A DNA stretch of 64,000 bases, from positions 62,001 to 126,000 of the forward strand of contig JAUHWY010000007.1 in NCBI GenBank assembly GCA_030427255.1. Reading direction: 5' to 3'. This document shows positions 36,148 through 45,003 of this stretch, piece by piece. Under the pieces are notes generated by a model that worked only from the letters and a program-made list of their open reading frames with translations, had not been told where the DNA came from and searched no databases. The position numbers were made by a program, and so were the translations under genes. This stretch comes from Bacteroidia bacterium. Lineage in GTDB: Bacteria > Bacteroidota > Bacteroidia > CAIKAF01. Numbering within the stretch: position 1 is the stretch's first letter; each line of letters opens with the position of its first letter.

Positions 36148-37196
36148 AGGTGGTACTTGTCCATTATCGCTTGTTGAAATTTGGGGGTTTGGAAAAACGA
36201 CTCCACAATTATATTGAGGCGTTTCAAAAGGATGGGCATGAGGTTACTTTGCTGACCGCCTACGTGAAACCGGGATATACACCCCCTAAAAACCTTCGCT
36301 TAGTTATCCTTAAGCCCGGCTTTCACCTTAAACCCTTTCGGCAGTGGTTTTTTGGGCAAAAAGTTATGCGCTGGCTTAAACAAAACCCCTGCGATTTTTC
36401 GCTTTCGCTTGGCCGAACTCCCGGAGCCGACCTAACTCTTTGCCCGGGCAATCATTTGGGATATTTGGCGGCGCATGCAAAAAAACCATCCTCAATAAGC
36501 GATTTTATGCAAATCAAAGCCGATAAATTTGCATTTAACCATACCAAAGGTATACTTGCGGCAAGCCCTCAAATTAAAGAAGAATTGGAGCTACATTATC
36601 AAATCCCCTCTTCTAAAATCAGGGTTCTTCCTCCTCCTATTTCTACTAAAGCCCTTGAAAAAGCCAACACACATTCCAAAAGTTACTGGCGAAACAAGCT
36701 CGGTCTTGATCCCGAACTGCTCTACTTTCTCTTTATCAGTACCGGTCATGCCAACAAAGGCCTACCCTATTTGATGGAATGGTTCGGCCAAGCGCACAAA
36801 ACCCAACAGCATTTGCTGGTGGCAGGCCATCCGCCGGTTTACCCAAAAGCTCAAAACATAACAGGTCTAGGTTACTTAGATGACCCCGCTCCTTGGCTCA
36901 AAGCCGTGGATTTTTTAATCCATCCTTCAAAATACGAAGCCTTTGGACAAGTTATTGCCGAAGCACTGGGAACTCAAACGCCTGTTATTGTTAGTGCGAA
37001 TACAGGCGCATCGGCCTATTTGAAACCCACCGATGGCTTAGTGCTTCCCTTAAACCAAGCAAACGCTTGGAAACAGGCAATACAACTATTAAAACCAAAT
37101 CAATTTTCTATCTCCGAATCAAGAATCCGGGAGGAAGGCTGGACACTAGAACAACACTACGCTTCCCTTTGGAAATTTCATAAAGAGTTTGCCTGA
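36144..37196 (+). CDS. glycosyltransferase family 4 (GT-B)
   Basis: 350 aa. N-terminal MKVVLVHYRLLKFGGLEKR (glycine-rich acceptor loop) and C-terminal nucleotide-sugar motif HPSKYEAFGQVIAEAL (E-x7-E) define a retaining GT4. It resembles WaaG-like LPS core glucosyltransferases; the acceptor is not known. It overlaps the HsdR_N-like gene (ATGA). Confidence 0.9.
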   Translation: MKVVLVHYRLLKFGGLEKRLHNYIEAFQKDGHEVTLLTAYVKPGYTPPKNLRLVILKPGFHLKPFRQWFFGQKVMRWLKQNPCDFSLSLGRTPGADLTLCPGNHLGYLAAHAKKPSSISDFMQIKADKFAFNHTKGILAASPQIKEELELHYQIPSSKIRVLPPPISTKALEKANTHSKSYWRNKLGLDPELLYFLFISTGHANKGLPYLMEWFGQAHKTQQHLLVAGHPPVYPKAQNITGLGYLDDPAPWLKAVDFLIHPSKYEAFGQVIAEALGTQTPVIVSANTGASAYLKPTDGLVLPLNQANAWKQAIQLLKPNQFSISESRIREEGWTLEQHYASLWKFHKEFA

Positions 37197-37254
37197 TTCG
37201 GCAAAGCTTACACAATACACCAAACCAATAAAACAGATAATCAACGGATAAGTT

Positions 37255-37262
37255 TAACTTTG
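37255..37262 (+). promoter_or_regulatory. -7 box of the repeat-protein gene
   Basis: TAACTTTG matches TAnnTTTG, 5 bp before the ATG, so the transcript would be almost leaderless. Confidence 0.4.
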
Positions 37263-37267
37263 CGCTC

Positions 37268-39667
37268 ATGAATCTGACCAAAGGATTTGTATTTCTCCTA
37301 TGCTATGTGGCGCTGGCCAACCTTTTTTCTCCCCTGAAAGCCCAAAACTTTTTAGAAGTAGAAGGCCGTGTTGAAGCCGAAGATGGCCCTATTGAATTGT
37401 TCATCTCCATAGGTGAGGAAGGAAAGCGTAAAAAAGGCATTAAACTTAAGCCTGACGGCACTTTCCTTATTGAGCTAGATCTCAGCCAATCCTTTGAATT
37501 CTACATTACCGCAGAAGGTTACAAACCTCAATTGGTTAAAATCAATACCACCGTAAGCGATGAGGCGATTGAAGCCGGCCTTATGCCTTTATACCTTGAT
37601 TTTTACCTGTTTAAACTTCCCGAAGAAGTAAAAGAAGAGGAAGAACTGGTAGACGAACTCCCCATTGAAACCACCATTGCCTTTAATAACCAAGACTTTA
37701 CCTTTAATTTCGATAACCCCATGATGGCCACAATGGAGGGACAAAAAAATATGGCCCAACAAATCAAAGACTCCCTAATAACCCAAGTAGAGAAAAAAGA
37801 CTCCCTGGCGCAAGCCGATTCCTTGGCACAAATACAAAGACAACAGTTTATTCAAGATTCCATAGCTCAAGCTAGAGCTCGACAACTTTTCATCGAAGAT
37901 TCCATAGCACAAGCCAAAGAAAGGGAACGTTTTATTCGCGACTCCACTGCTCAAGCCAAAGAAAGACAAGCTTTTATTGCCGATTCTACTGCAAAAGCCT
38001 TAGAACGCCAAAAGGAAATTCAAGATTCTTTAGCTTTTGCCCAGCGAAAACAGCTTATGCAAGACTCTCTGGCTCAAGTGCAAAGGCAGCAGTTTATAGC
38101 TGACTCTATCGCCCAAGTCGAACGACAGCAATTTGTTGCAGACTCTTTGGCGAAGGTGCAACGAAAACAGTTTGTAGCAGATTCTATAGCACAAGCCGAA
38201 CGACAGCAATTTATTGCTGACTCTACCGCACAAGCCGAACGACAACAATTTATCGCAGACTCTACCGCGCAAGCCGAACGGAACCAATTCATCGCCGATT
38301 CCATTGCCCAAGCCGAACGCCAAGCGTTTATAGCCGACTCTACCGCCAAAGCCGAACAGGCAAAAGCCGAAGCAGAGGCTCAAGCAAAGGCCGAAGCAGA
38401 GGCCAGACAACAGTTCATCGCTGATTCTATAGCTCAGGCCGAACGCCAAGCATTTATCGCCGATTCTACCGCCAAAGCCGAACAAGCAAAAGCCGAAGCA
38501 GAGGCTCAAGCAAAGGCCGAAGCGGAAGCCAGACAACAGTTCATAGCCGATTCCATTGCTCAGGCCGAACGCCAAGCATTTATTGCCGACTCTACCGCCA
38601 AAGCCGAACAAGCAAAAGCCGAGGCCGAAGCTCAAGCCAAAGCCGAAGCGGAAGCCAGACAACAGTTCATCGCCGATTCCATTGCTCAGGCCGAACGCCA
38701 AGTATTTATTGCCGACTCTACCGCCAAAGCCGAACAAGCAAAAGCCGAGGCCGAAGCACAAGCCAAGGCCGAAGCGGAAGCCAGACAACAGTTCATAGCC
38801 GATTCTATAGCCCAGGCCGAACGTAAAGCATTTATTGCCGACTCTACCGCCAAAGCCGAACAAGCAAAAGCCGAGGCCGAAGCTCAAGCCAAGGCCGAAG
38901 CGGAAGCCAGACAACAGTTCATGGCCGATTCTATAGCCCAGGCCGAACGCCAAGCATTTATCGCCGACTCTACCGCCAAAGCCGAACAAGCAAAAGCAGA
39001 AGCAGAGGCTCAAGCCAAGGCCGAAGCAGAGGCCAGGCAACAATTCATTGCCGATTCTATCGCCCAAGCAAAACGACAAGCCTTTATTGCCGATTCAACA
39101 GCAAAGGTGGAGGCGCGCAAACAATTCATTGCCGATTCCATAGCTTTGGAAAAACGCAAAGCCTTTATTGCCGATTCCACGGCCAAAGCTGAGCAAGCCA
39201 AGGCCGAGGCAGAAGCAGCAGCCAAAGAGAAAGCCCGCCAACAGTTTATTGCCGATTCCACGGCCAAAGCCAAAGACCGATTGGCATTTATTGCCGACTC
39301 TACCGCCAAAGCAAAGGCCCGTTGGGAGTTTATTCAAGACTCTACCGCCAAGGCAAAAGAATGGGCACGCATTCAGGACAGCACCGCAAAAGCCGAAGCC
39401 CTTTGGAGGCAGCAGCAAGAGCTGCGCGAAATGCGCCGAAACAACAACATCCGTATTTTTGAAACCGAAGAAGAACGGAACCGGGTGGTGGCCGCCAGCG
39501 AAAGAGGGGCAATTTTGAGCAAAACTTACGTAACCCTCAAAAAATACGATGTAGTTGAACTCGAAAGCTCCGATGCTTATGGCTTCATAAACTTTGGAGA
39601 TGGCGAAGGCAATATTGAGGTGAATAAAGAAGAATTCTTCCGGTTTAAGCGCATATTTAATAAGTAA
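37268..39667 (+). CDS. secreted repeat protein with FIADS-type coiled-coil repeats
   Basis: 799 aa. A signal peptide (ending PLKAQ) is followed by a beta-sandwich-like N-terminal domain (about 28-120), then more than 500 residues of charged repeats. The smallest unit is 13 residues around AERQQFIADSTAQ. From about 38313 six copies of a 42-residue unit (126 bp) with an added AEQAKAEAEAQAKAEAEA arm lie in tandem, differing by few residues. A compact C-terminal domain (GAILSKTYVTLKKYDVVEL...RIFNK) closes the protein. I do not recognise the family. It is probably a long helical rod in the periplasm or on the outer membrane. Confidence 0.8.
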   Translation: MNLTKGFVFLLCYVALANLFSPLKAQNFLEVEGRVEAEDGPIELFISIGEEGKRKKGIKLKPDGTFLIELDLSQSFEFYITAEGYKPQLVKINTTVSDEAIEAGLMPLYLDFYLFKLPEEVKEEEELVDELPIETTIAFNNQDFTFNFDNPMMATMEGQKNMAQQIKDSLITQVEKKDSLAQADSLAQIQRQQFIQDSIAQARARQLFIEDSIAQAKERERFIRDSTAQAKERQAFIADSTAKALERQKEIQDSLAFAQRKQLMQDSLAQVQRQQFIADSIAQVERQQFVADSLAKVQRKQFVADSIAQAERQQFIADSTAQAERQQFIADSTAQAERNQFIADSIAQAERQAFIADSTAKAEQAKAEAEAQAKAEAEARQQFIADSIAQAERQAFIADSTAKAEQAKAEAEAQAKAEAEARQQFIADSIAQAERQAFIADSTAKAEQAKAEAEAQAKAEAEARQQFIADSIAQAERQVFIADSTAKAEQAKAEAEAQAKAEAEARQQFIADSIAQAERKAFIADSTAKAEQAKAEAEAQAKAEAEARQQFMADSIAQAERQAFIADSTAKAEQAKAEAEAQAKAEAEARQQFIADSIAQAKRQAFIADSTAKVEARKQFIADSIALEKRKAFIADSTAKAEQAKAEAEAAAKEKARQQFIADSTAKAKDRLAFIADSTAKAKARWEFIQDSTAKAKEWARIQDSTAKAEALWRQQQELREMRRNNNIRIFETEEERNRVVAASERGAILSKTYVTLKKYDVVELESSDAYGFINFGDGEGNIEVNKEEFFRFKRIFNK
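38313..39068 (+). repeat. tandem 126-bp coding repeats (six copies)
   Basis: Six in-frame units of 126 bp inside the repeat protein, each coding a 42-residue helix-forming block. The copies are nearly identical at both DNA and protein level, so recombination or slippage should change copy number without losing the frame. Boundaries are approximate. Confidence 0.8.
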
Positions 39668-39996
39668 ACTCCCTACGGAGCTTAAGCGGCCCTGACCGCA
39701 CGGATACCCTGCAGCACAGCCGGCCCTTGGGCTTGGTGGGCGGAGACCTACCCTTTTAGGTAGGGCCACGCACCACCTAGCCGTAGGAAGCCAATAACGA
39801 GATGCGTTTTTAAGGTCCTTAGATGCCGACCACAGCGTCGGTACGAATTAAGGCGCGTACATATTTAAAGTACGTAGTTTACCTGCTGTAAATGAGGAAA
39901 TAAAATTTGGCCTAACGCAAAGCTGCCGCCAGAATAGCTTCTTGTGAATGGCCTCCCAAGGAGCCGGGTGTGCGAAGCGTAGCAGTAAGGGCAGGA
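39668..39996. other. 329-bp gap with inverted repeats, no gene
   Basis: No protein-like frame. The segment near 39690-39720 (GCACGGATACCCTGCAGCAC, AGCCGGCCC) and the end near 39970-40000 (AGGGCAGGATTAG) are weakly like parts of the structured repeat family. A small hairpin CTACCCTTTTAGGTAG lies near 39750. The region may be a decayed repeat copy. Confidence 0.35.
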
Positions 39997-42057
39997 TTAG
40001 CCGCCCAAATCACCTTCCTTAGGAAAAGCGTGCTCCTTTAAATAGGCATAAATGGCTTCTTGAGCCCTAAGCTCAGGCTCTTGATTTTCAACAGGATGCA
40101 TATTGAGCGAAGCATCCAGTTTGCGGGCTGCCCGATTGTCGCGCCACTGCAACTCATACATGTGCAGCAGTTGTTGCCGCCAAGGCTCCGCCTTTATCTC
40201 CAAACCAAGCTCAATGCGGTGGTACAGGTTGCGTGTCATCCAATCTGCGCTCGAAAGAAACACTCGATCCTCGCCCTGGTTGTGAAACATCACTACCCGT
40301 GCATGCTCCAAAAATTTGTCCACTAAGCGGCGCACTTGCACCTTTCCGGGCACCAAACAACAAATGGACCGCACCATAATGCGCACAGGTACTCCGGCTT
40401 CTGCCGCCTCATACAGCGCTTGAATCATCCCAGGCTCTTCCAGGTTATTGACTTTCAAAAAAATACCGGAAGGCTTGCCGGCCTTCGCGGCCGCAATCTC
40501 CTTTTTTATGGCCTTGCGGTAGGTGTCCACCATGTTAAAGCGCGCCACCTGAATTTTCTTAAACTGGCTTTGCTGCTTCCAAAAATCCAGTTCCACAAAA
40601 AGCTGTCCCAGTTCCCGACAAATATCGGTCCGGCTGGTAAAATATCCGTGGTCGCAATACAAGCGTGCTGTTTTCTCATTAAAATTGCCGGTAGAAATAA
40701 AGGCATATTGTCTAAGCCCCTGAGAATTCCGGCTTTTTCGGGTAACCAAGCAAGCCTTAGCATGCACCTTTAGACCGGGAACAGAGTACATAATCCGCAC
40801 TCCGGCTTGTTCCATTCGGTCGGCAAAATAGAGATTGGTCTCCTCGTCGAAACGGGCCTTTAACTCCACAAAAACAGTCACTTTCTTGCCGTTTCGTGCG
40901 GCCGAAATCAAGGCGTTTACCACGGCACTATCGCTGGCCACTCGGTACTGTGTGGCTTGAATTTCTGTAACTTTTGGATCAATCGCGGCCTGATTCAAAA
41001 AGCGCAATACATAGTCGTAAGATTGGTAAGGAAAGCTAAGGAGCCAGTCTTGACGCTTAATGGCCTCAAACATGCTGGGGAAGGCATCTAATGCTGCCAC
41101 ATGCAAAGGCGGGGGCAAAGGCCGCTCCAATTTTGGCGAAAAAGGATTGGGAAAAGAAAAAAAGTCCGAAAAATTATGGTAGCGCCCTCCGGGAACCATA
41201 TCGTTTTGGTCCAAATCAAAAGAGGCCTTAAAAAAGTCCAACATGGCGTCAGGCATGCGCTGATCGTATAAAAAACGGCTAGGTGCTCCTGTTTTTCTTC
41301 GAATCAAACTTTCCCTCAGCTTTTCTATTAAATTTCCGGTAAACTCATCTTCAATGCGCAAATCGGCATCGCGACTCAGTTTAAAGGAATGAGAAGCCAC
41401 AATTTCATAGCCCGGAAACAATTGATCTAAACCATTACGAATCACATCGTCCATAAACAGCACCAAATGCCGCTGCTCTTGGCCGGGTATGGACAGGAAC
41501 CGAGGCAATTGGCCCGGAATCTGCACCATGGCATAGCGCAGGCGACGCTTGGATGGGTCTTTTACCTTACTCTTTCGCGACACCAAAGCCACGGCCAAAT
41601 AGAGCGCCCCATTTTGCAGGAAAGGAACCACCTTAGATTTAACCAGCAAAATGGGCTGTAATTGATGCAGCACTTCCCGCATAAAATAGTTCCTCACAAA
41701 GTCCTGACAGCTCGGAGGAAGCTCGCTACTCAACATTAAATCAATGCCTTCTGACTTGAGTACCGGGATTATCTCTTCAAAAAATACGCTCCCAAAAAAA
41801 CGTTGTTGTTGATCAACTCTTTCAGAAATTTCGGCCAGCAAGGACTGAGCCGATTTAGCCTCCGAAGAAATATGCAGCAATTGTCGAATGGCCGCCACGC
41901 GCACCCGAAAGAACTCTTCCAAATTGGAACTGTAAATGGCCAAAAACTTAATGCGCTCAAAGAGTGGCAAATGGCTGTCGGCAGCCTCCTCCAACACCCG
42001 CTGATTAAAGCCCAGCCAAGATAAATCACGCTGATGAAGCTCCTTAGGTTGTGCCAT
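39997..42057 (-). CDS. ppk1: polyphosphate kinase 1
   Basis: 686 aa. All PPK1 features: N-terminal RDLSWLGFNQRVLEEA, LEEFFRVRVA, SFPYQSYD, the autophosphorylated histidine region GLKVHAKACLV, and the second HKD-like GEDRVFLSSADWMTRNL. It reversibly makes polyphosphate from ATP. The ATG at 42057 follows a near-leaderless promoter; a TTG two codons upstream is less likely. It is monocistronic. Confidence 0.95.
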   Translation of the reverse strand: MAQPKELHQRDLSWLGFNQRVLEEAADSHLPLFERIKFLAIYSSNLEEFFRVRVAAIRQLLHISSEAKSAQSLLAEISERVDQQQRFFGSVFFEEIIPVLKSEGIDLMLSSELPPSCQDFVRNYFMREVLHQLQPILLVKSKVVPFLQNGALYLAVALVSRKSKVKDPSKRRLRYAMVQIPGQLPRFLSIPGQEQRHLVLFMDDVIRNGLDQLFPGYEIVASHSFKLSRDADLRIEDEFTGNLIEKLRESLIRRKTGAPSRFLYDQRMPDAMLDFFKASFDLDQNDMVPGGRYHNFSDFFSFPNPFSPKLERPLPPPLHVAALDAFPSMFEAIKRQDWLLSFPYQSYDYVLRFLNQAAIDPKVTEIQATQYRVASDSAVVNALISAARNGKKVTVFVELKARFDEETNLYFADRMEQAGVRIMYSVPGLKVHAKACLVTRKSRNSQGLRQYAFISTGNFNEKTARLYCDHGYFTSRTDICRELGQLFVELDFWKQQSQFKKIQVARFNMVDTYRKAIKKEIAAAKAGKPSGIFLKVNNLEEPGMIQALYEAAEAGVPVRIMVRSICCLVPGKVQVRRLVDKFLEHARVVMFHNQGEDRVFLSSADWMTRNLYHRIELGLEIKAEPWRQQLLHMYELQWRDNRAARKLDASLNMHPVENQEPELRAQEAIYAYLKEHAFPKEGDLGG

Positions 42058-42060
42058 GTG

Positions 42061-42068
42061 CAAAAGTA
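42061..42068 (-). promoter_or_regulatory. -7 box of ppk1
   Basis: On the minus strand TACTTTTG matches TAnnTTTG, 3 bp before the ATG, implying a very short or absent leader. Confidence 0.4.
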
Positions 42069-42104
42069 CACAATTGCCTCAGGGAACGAAAGGGCTTTTT
42101 TTGG

Positions 42105-42246
42105 GGCGCTAACGGGCTTTCGGCCTTCGGCTTTTCGGCCTAGGCTTAGGCGGCTAAGGCTGTGGGCGTTCCGCTAAGCTCCACGTCCGCGCCTAAGCCG
42201 CCTATAGCCTCTGCCAAAAAGCGCTCCCGGCCTCTATCCCTGCGCC
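42105..42246 (-). repeat. structured repeat element, copy E
   Basis: Minus-strand copy. Closing stem GGCGC (42246-42242) / GCGCC (42109-42105) with GGG / CCC, shared motifs GGGATAGA and GAAAGCCC. The interior has GGCGGCTTAGGC / GCCTTAGCCGCC, GCTTTTTGGC / GCCGAAAAGC and an apical GAGCTTAGCGGAACGCC. It lies between the lipoprotein gene terminator and ppk1, same orientation as both. It is the most diverged of the six. Confidence 0.65.
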
Positions 42247-42269
42247 TTAAGCTCCGTGTGTAAAGCACA

Positions 42270-42302
42270 AAAAAAGCCGAACCCCTAAGGATTCGGCCTT
42301 TC
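42270..42302 (-). terminator. rho-independent terminator of the lipoprotein gene
   Basis: On the minus strand GGCCGAATCC-TTAGG-GGTTCGGC is followed by TTTTTTT, about 20 bp after the stop codon at 42323. Confidence 0.85.
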
Positions 42303-42322
42303 TGTCCAAACCGGTCACAGGA

Positions 42323-43072
42323 TTACTCCAAAGTGACGCTTTCGGAAACCACGGTTTCCTTAATGAAATAGTAATCTTCCCCATTGATGTTTTCAATGTT
42401 CACATTGTAGGGTGCAATTTGAATGTAGCCCTGACCTGCGCCCAGGGTAGTCATTTCTGCTTGAGTAAAGGTGTGGGAATTGGTTCCTCCGGGTGCGGTA
42501 TACAACAAATTACCGGAGGGTCCGGCCACGGAAAATATTACCGAGTCGGCACTGGTAATGGAAGTGGTAGCTTGCAATGTAAAATCACCTCCGGTAGATA
42601 CCGGCCCCGAGTGATCGATAGCACCGATAGAAGGCCAAGCTTGGGAATCGGAAAAAGTAAAGGCAGAAACACTGCCCGATCCTGCTACATCCCAGTCGGC
42701 ATCTCCATTATTAAAGTCTATACCTGTAGCGGAAGTTGGTCCGGGCATGTAGGTGTAGCTGTTGTTGGATTGCTTGTCTAAGCTTGTGTTATTAACGCTA
42801 ACGGCTCCGGCATCTAAAAATGCTCCGGTAGGACCAAATACAGCCACCGCGGTTCCAAACAAGATATCCATTTCACCAATAGGAGTAGATTGGGTGGTTT
42901 TAGTTTGAATGGAAATTAAGCCACCACCGGCTCCCGCTGGAATGGTTGGAGAAGGAGTGGTTTCCTGAGTCGTTTGGTTGTTGTTGTTGTTGTCGTCGTC
43001 TGTGTCGTCCGAGCAAGAACTAATAACAAAAAGTGAAGCGAGGCCCAATAGGGCAAGTGCACGTGGTTTCAT
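42323..43072 (-). CDS. lipoprotein of unknown function
   Basis: 249 aa. A lipoprotein signal (MKPRALALLGLASLFVISSC) precedes an Asp/Asn-rich linker (DDTDDDNNNNN), then a beta-rich, Gly/Ser/Thr-rich body without known motifs. The linker after the lipid-bearing Cys fits the Bacteroidota surface lipoprotein export signal only loosely (SDDTDDD). I do not recognise the family. It has its own terminator and no operon partner. Confidence 0.75.
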   Translation of the reverse strand: MKPRALALLGLASLFVISSCSDDTDDDNNNNNQTTQETTPSPTIPAGAGGGLISIQTKTTQSTPIGEMDILFGTAVAVFGPTGAFLDAGAVSVNNTSLDKQSNNSYTYMPGPTSATGIDFNNGDADWDVAGSGSVSAFTFSDSQAWPSIGAIDHSGPVSTGGDFTLQATTSITSADSVIFSVAGPSGNLLYTAPGGTNSHTFTQAEMTTLGAGQGYIQIAPYNVNIENINGEDYYFIKETVVSESVTLE

Positions 43073-43238
43073 GCGATTATAATTTGGTTTGGGACAAATA
43101 TCTGATGAATAGCGCTCTAGTCCTATACGATGTTTGTCCCATTTTGCACTTTTTGGCTCCTTCTATCCTATTTTAGGGCTTATCTTATATTATTTCGGAC
43201 CAGAACCTCATTTTTCCACGAGCTCGGCACGAGAATTG

Positions 43239-43246
43239 TACCTTTG
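43239..43246 (+). promoter_or_regulatory. -7 box upstream of the secreted protein gene
   Basis: TACCTTTG matches TAnnTTTG, 4 bp before the ATG at 43251. Confidence 0.35.
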
Positions 43247-43250
43247 AAGT

Positions 43251-44198
43251 ATGAGACTTTTTATCCATATCCGTTCCCTAGTGTTGCTTTGTGTAGCTTT
43301 TCAAGGCCTAGGTCTTTTTGCTCAGCAAAGACTAGAGCCGCATTATGTGCAATTGAAGGTTCCACAAGAATGGCAATTCCAACGCACCGGCCAAAGGTCT
43401 TGGATTGTTACAGATACAAAAACAGAATTTAATGTGATTCTGTACAAGGTGCACCCGGCATTTAATGCCGATAGCCTAAGGTATTTGGCATTGGACCTGT
43501 ACCAAGACCCCAATCTCCAAAACGTGCAAGCCATGGAGGTAAACTCGGGAACCTTAAATGGTATTCCTGCCGATAGGGTGGTTATTTCTTTTATCTACGG
43601 GGACGCTCGTTATTTAAGTACCATTTATTTGGCACACTTTCATATCAATCACCAATACAACTCTGTGCTTTTTTACTTTGAAATAGGTGAAGGGAACGCC
43701 GTATCTTATGTAGGCATTCAAGACCAATTGCTTAGCAGTCTATCCTACCTGCCTTTTGAATTTGGACCACGAAAAGGAGAAGGCTACAGTCTGGATATAG
43801 CCTACCATTGGTTGGTTAAAAAGACCGAAGGCGATAGCTTAATGGCATGGTTTACCGATGGCAGGTCCGAAATTAAGTTGTATAGAAGCGAACTAACCGA
43901 CAGCCTAAGTAGTGCCACCATGGCAGACTTGGCAAAAGATGCCGCCAAAAAAGCCTCAGATCACAAGGTTTCTAAAGAGCGGGAAAAATCCGGATGGAAG
44001 GGGCAAGATTTAGAAGGACTTTCCATTACTACCGACAAAATGGAAACCCAGCGCTGGTATTACTTAATGCAAAAAGACAGTAGTTTGCACGCTTACGTTT
44101 TGGAGGGTGCTTGGCCTTTGGCCCAAAAAGAGTTTTATGCTTCAGCTTGGCAAAAGGCTTGGCAGAGCTTAAGCTTGGAGGGTAAGTACCTGCCTTAA
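43251..44198 (+). CDS. secreted protein of unknown function
   Basis: 315 aa with a signal peptide (MRLFIHIRSLVLLCVAFQGLGLFAQ). The mature part looks like two related alpha/beta halves (about 30-165 and 175-315), each with an amphipathic strand pattern followed by a helix. No catalytic motif is evident and I do not recognise the family. It ends 2 bp before the convergent trmD stop. Confidence 0.7.
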   Translation: MRLFIHIRSLVLLCVAFQGLGLFAQQRLEPHYVQLKVPQEWQFQRTGQRSWIVTDTKTEFNVILYKVHPAFNADSLRYLALDLYQDPNLQNVQAMEVNSGTLNGIPADRVVISFIYGDARYLSTIYLAHFHINHQYNSVLFYFEIGEGNAVSYVGIQDQLLSSLSYLPFEFGPRKGEGYSLDIAYHWLVKKTEGDSLMAWFTDGRSEIKLYRSELTDSLSSATMADLAKDAAKKASDHKVSKEREKSGWKGQDLEGLSITTDKMETQRWYYLMQKDSSLHAYVLEGAWPLAQKEFYASAWQKAWQSLSLEGKYLP

Positions 44199-44200
44199 AC

Positions 44201-44887
44201 TCACTCCTCCTCAGGCTTCAATAAATCGGGCCGTAGTTTTTTGGTGCGTTCTATACTTTGCTCCAATCGCCATTCTGCAATCGCTTTATCGTTGCCTGAA
44301 AGCAGTATGGAAGGAACTTGTTTACCTCTCCAAACCTCCGGACGCGTATAGACCGGAGGGGCCAACAAACCGTCTTGATGACTATCGCTTAGGGCTGACA
44401 TTTCATCGCCTATAGCGCCCGGTATTATCCGAATAATAGCATCGGCCAATACTGCGGCAGCCAACTCTCCCCCACTCAACACATAATCTCCGATCGAAAT
44501 CTCCTTGGTTATGTAACTTTCTCTAATGCGCTGATCGATTCCTTTATAGTGCCCACAAACCAATAAAATATTTTGTCGAGTACTTAATCGGTTCACCTCC
44601 TTTTGCTTAAGTTGCTCTCCATCAGGACTCAAGTAAATAATTTCGTCGTAGTGGGTTTCTTTCATAAGCTCGTCTAGGCATTCGGACAAGGGCCCGCAAG
44701 CAAGCACCATCCCACCGCCCCCTCCATAAGGATAGTCGTCAATGGATTTATAATTCCCGGTACCATGGTTTCTTAAAGCAATGATTTTTAGCTCCACCTT
44801 GCCTTGCGCTACAGCCCTACCCGGAATGGAATGCTTTAGAAAGCTCTCCAACAATTCAGGAACCACTGCCAGAATATGCAATTTCAT
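44201..44887 (-). CDS. trmD: tRNA (guanine-N1)-methyltransferase
   Basis: 228 aa. TrmD features: DDYPYGGGGGMV (knot, SAM site), VCGHYKGIDQRI, EISIGDYVLSGGE, HQDGLLAPPVYTRPEVW. It methylates G37 next to the anticodon to prevent frameshifts. It is a single-gene unit here, 34 kb from rpsP-rimM and 28 kb from rplS, its usual partners. Confidence 0.96.
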   Translation of the reverse strand: MKLHILAVVPELLESFLKHSIPGRAVAQGKVELKIIALRNHGTGNYKSIDDYPYGGGGGMVLACGPLSECLDELMKETHYDEIIYLSPDGEQLKQKEVNRLSTRQNILLVCGHYKGIDQRIRESYITKEISIGDYVLSGGELAAAVLADAIIRIIPGAIGDEMSALSDSHQDGLLAPPVYTRPEVWRGKQVPSILLSGNDKAIAEWRLEQSIERTKKLRPDLLKPEEE

Positions 44888-44956
44888 ACCGCAAAAATAC
44901 CCAAATTATACAGGTTTGATGTACTTGGGCCAATTTAGCGAACCGGGCCAAATAGC

Positions 44957-44964
44957 TATCTTTG
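44957..44964 (+). promoter_or_regulatory. -7 box of the 45004-47027 operon
   Basis: TATCTTTG matches TAnnTTTG, 39 bp before the ATG at 45004. Confidence 0.45.
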
Positions 44965-45003
44965 CTAAAACCTATACGCTCCTGTTGCGTTGAATAGATA
45001 CCT

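Noticed and set aside
38030-39079. 349-residue frame antisense to the repeat protein
   Set aside because: It exists only because the sense repeats avoid stops in this frame; it has low-complexity Gly/Leu/Cys/Phe composition and no start context.
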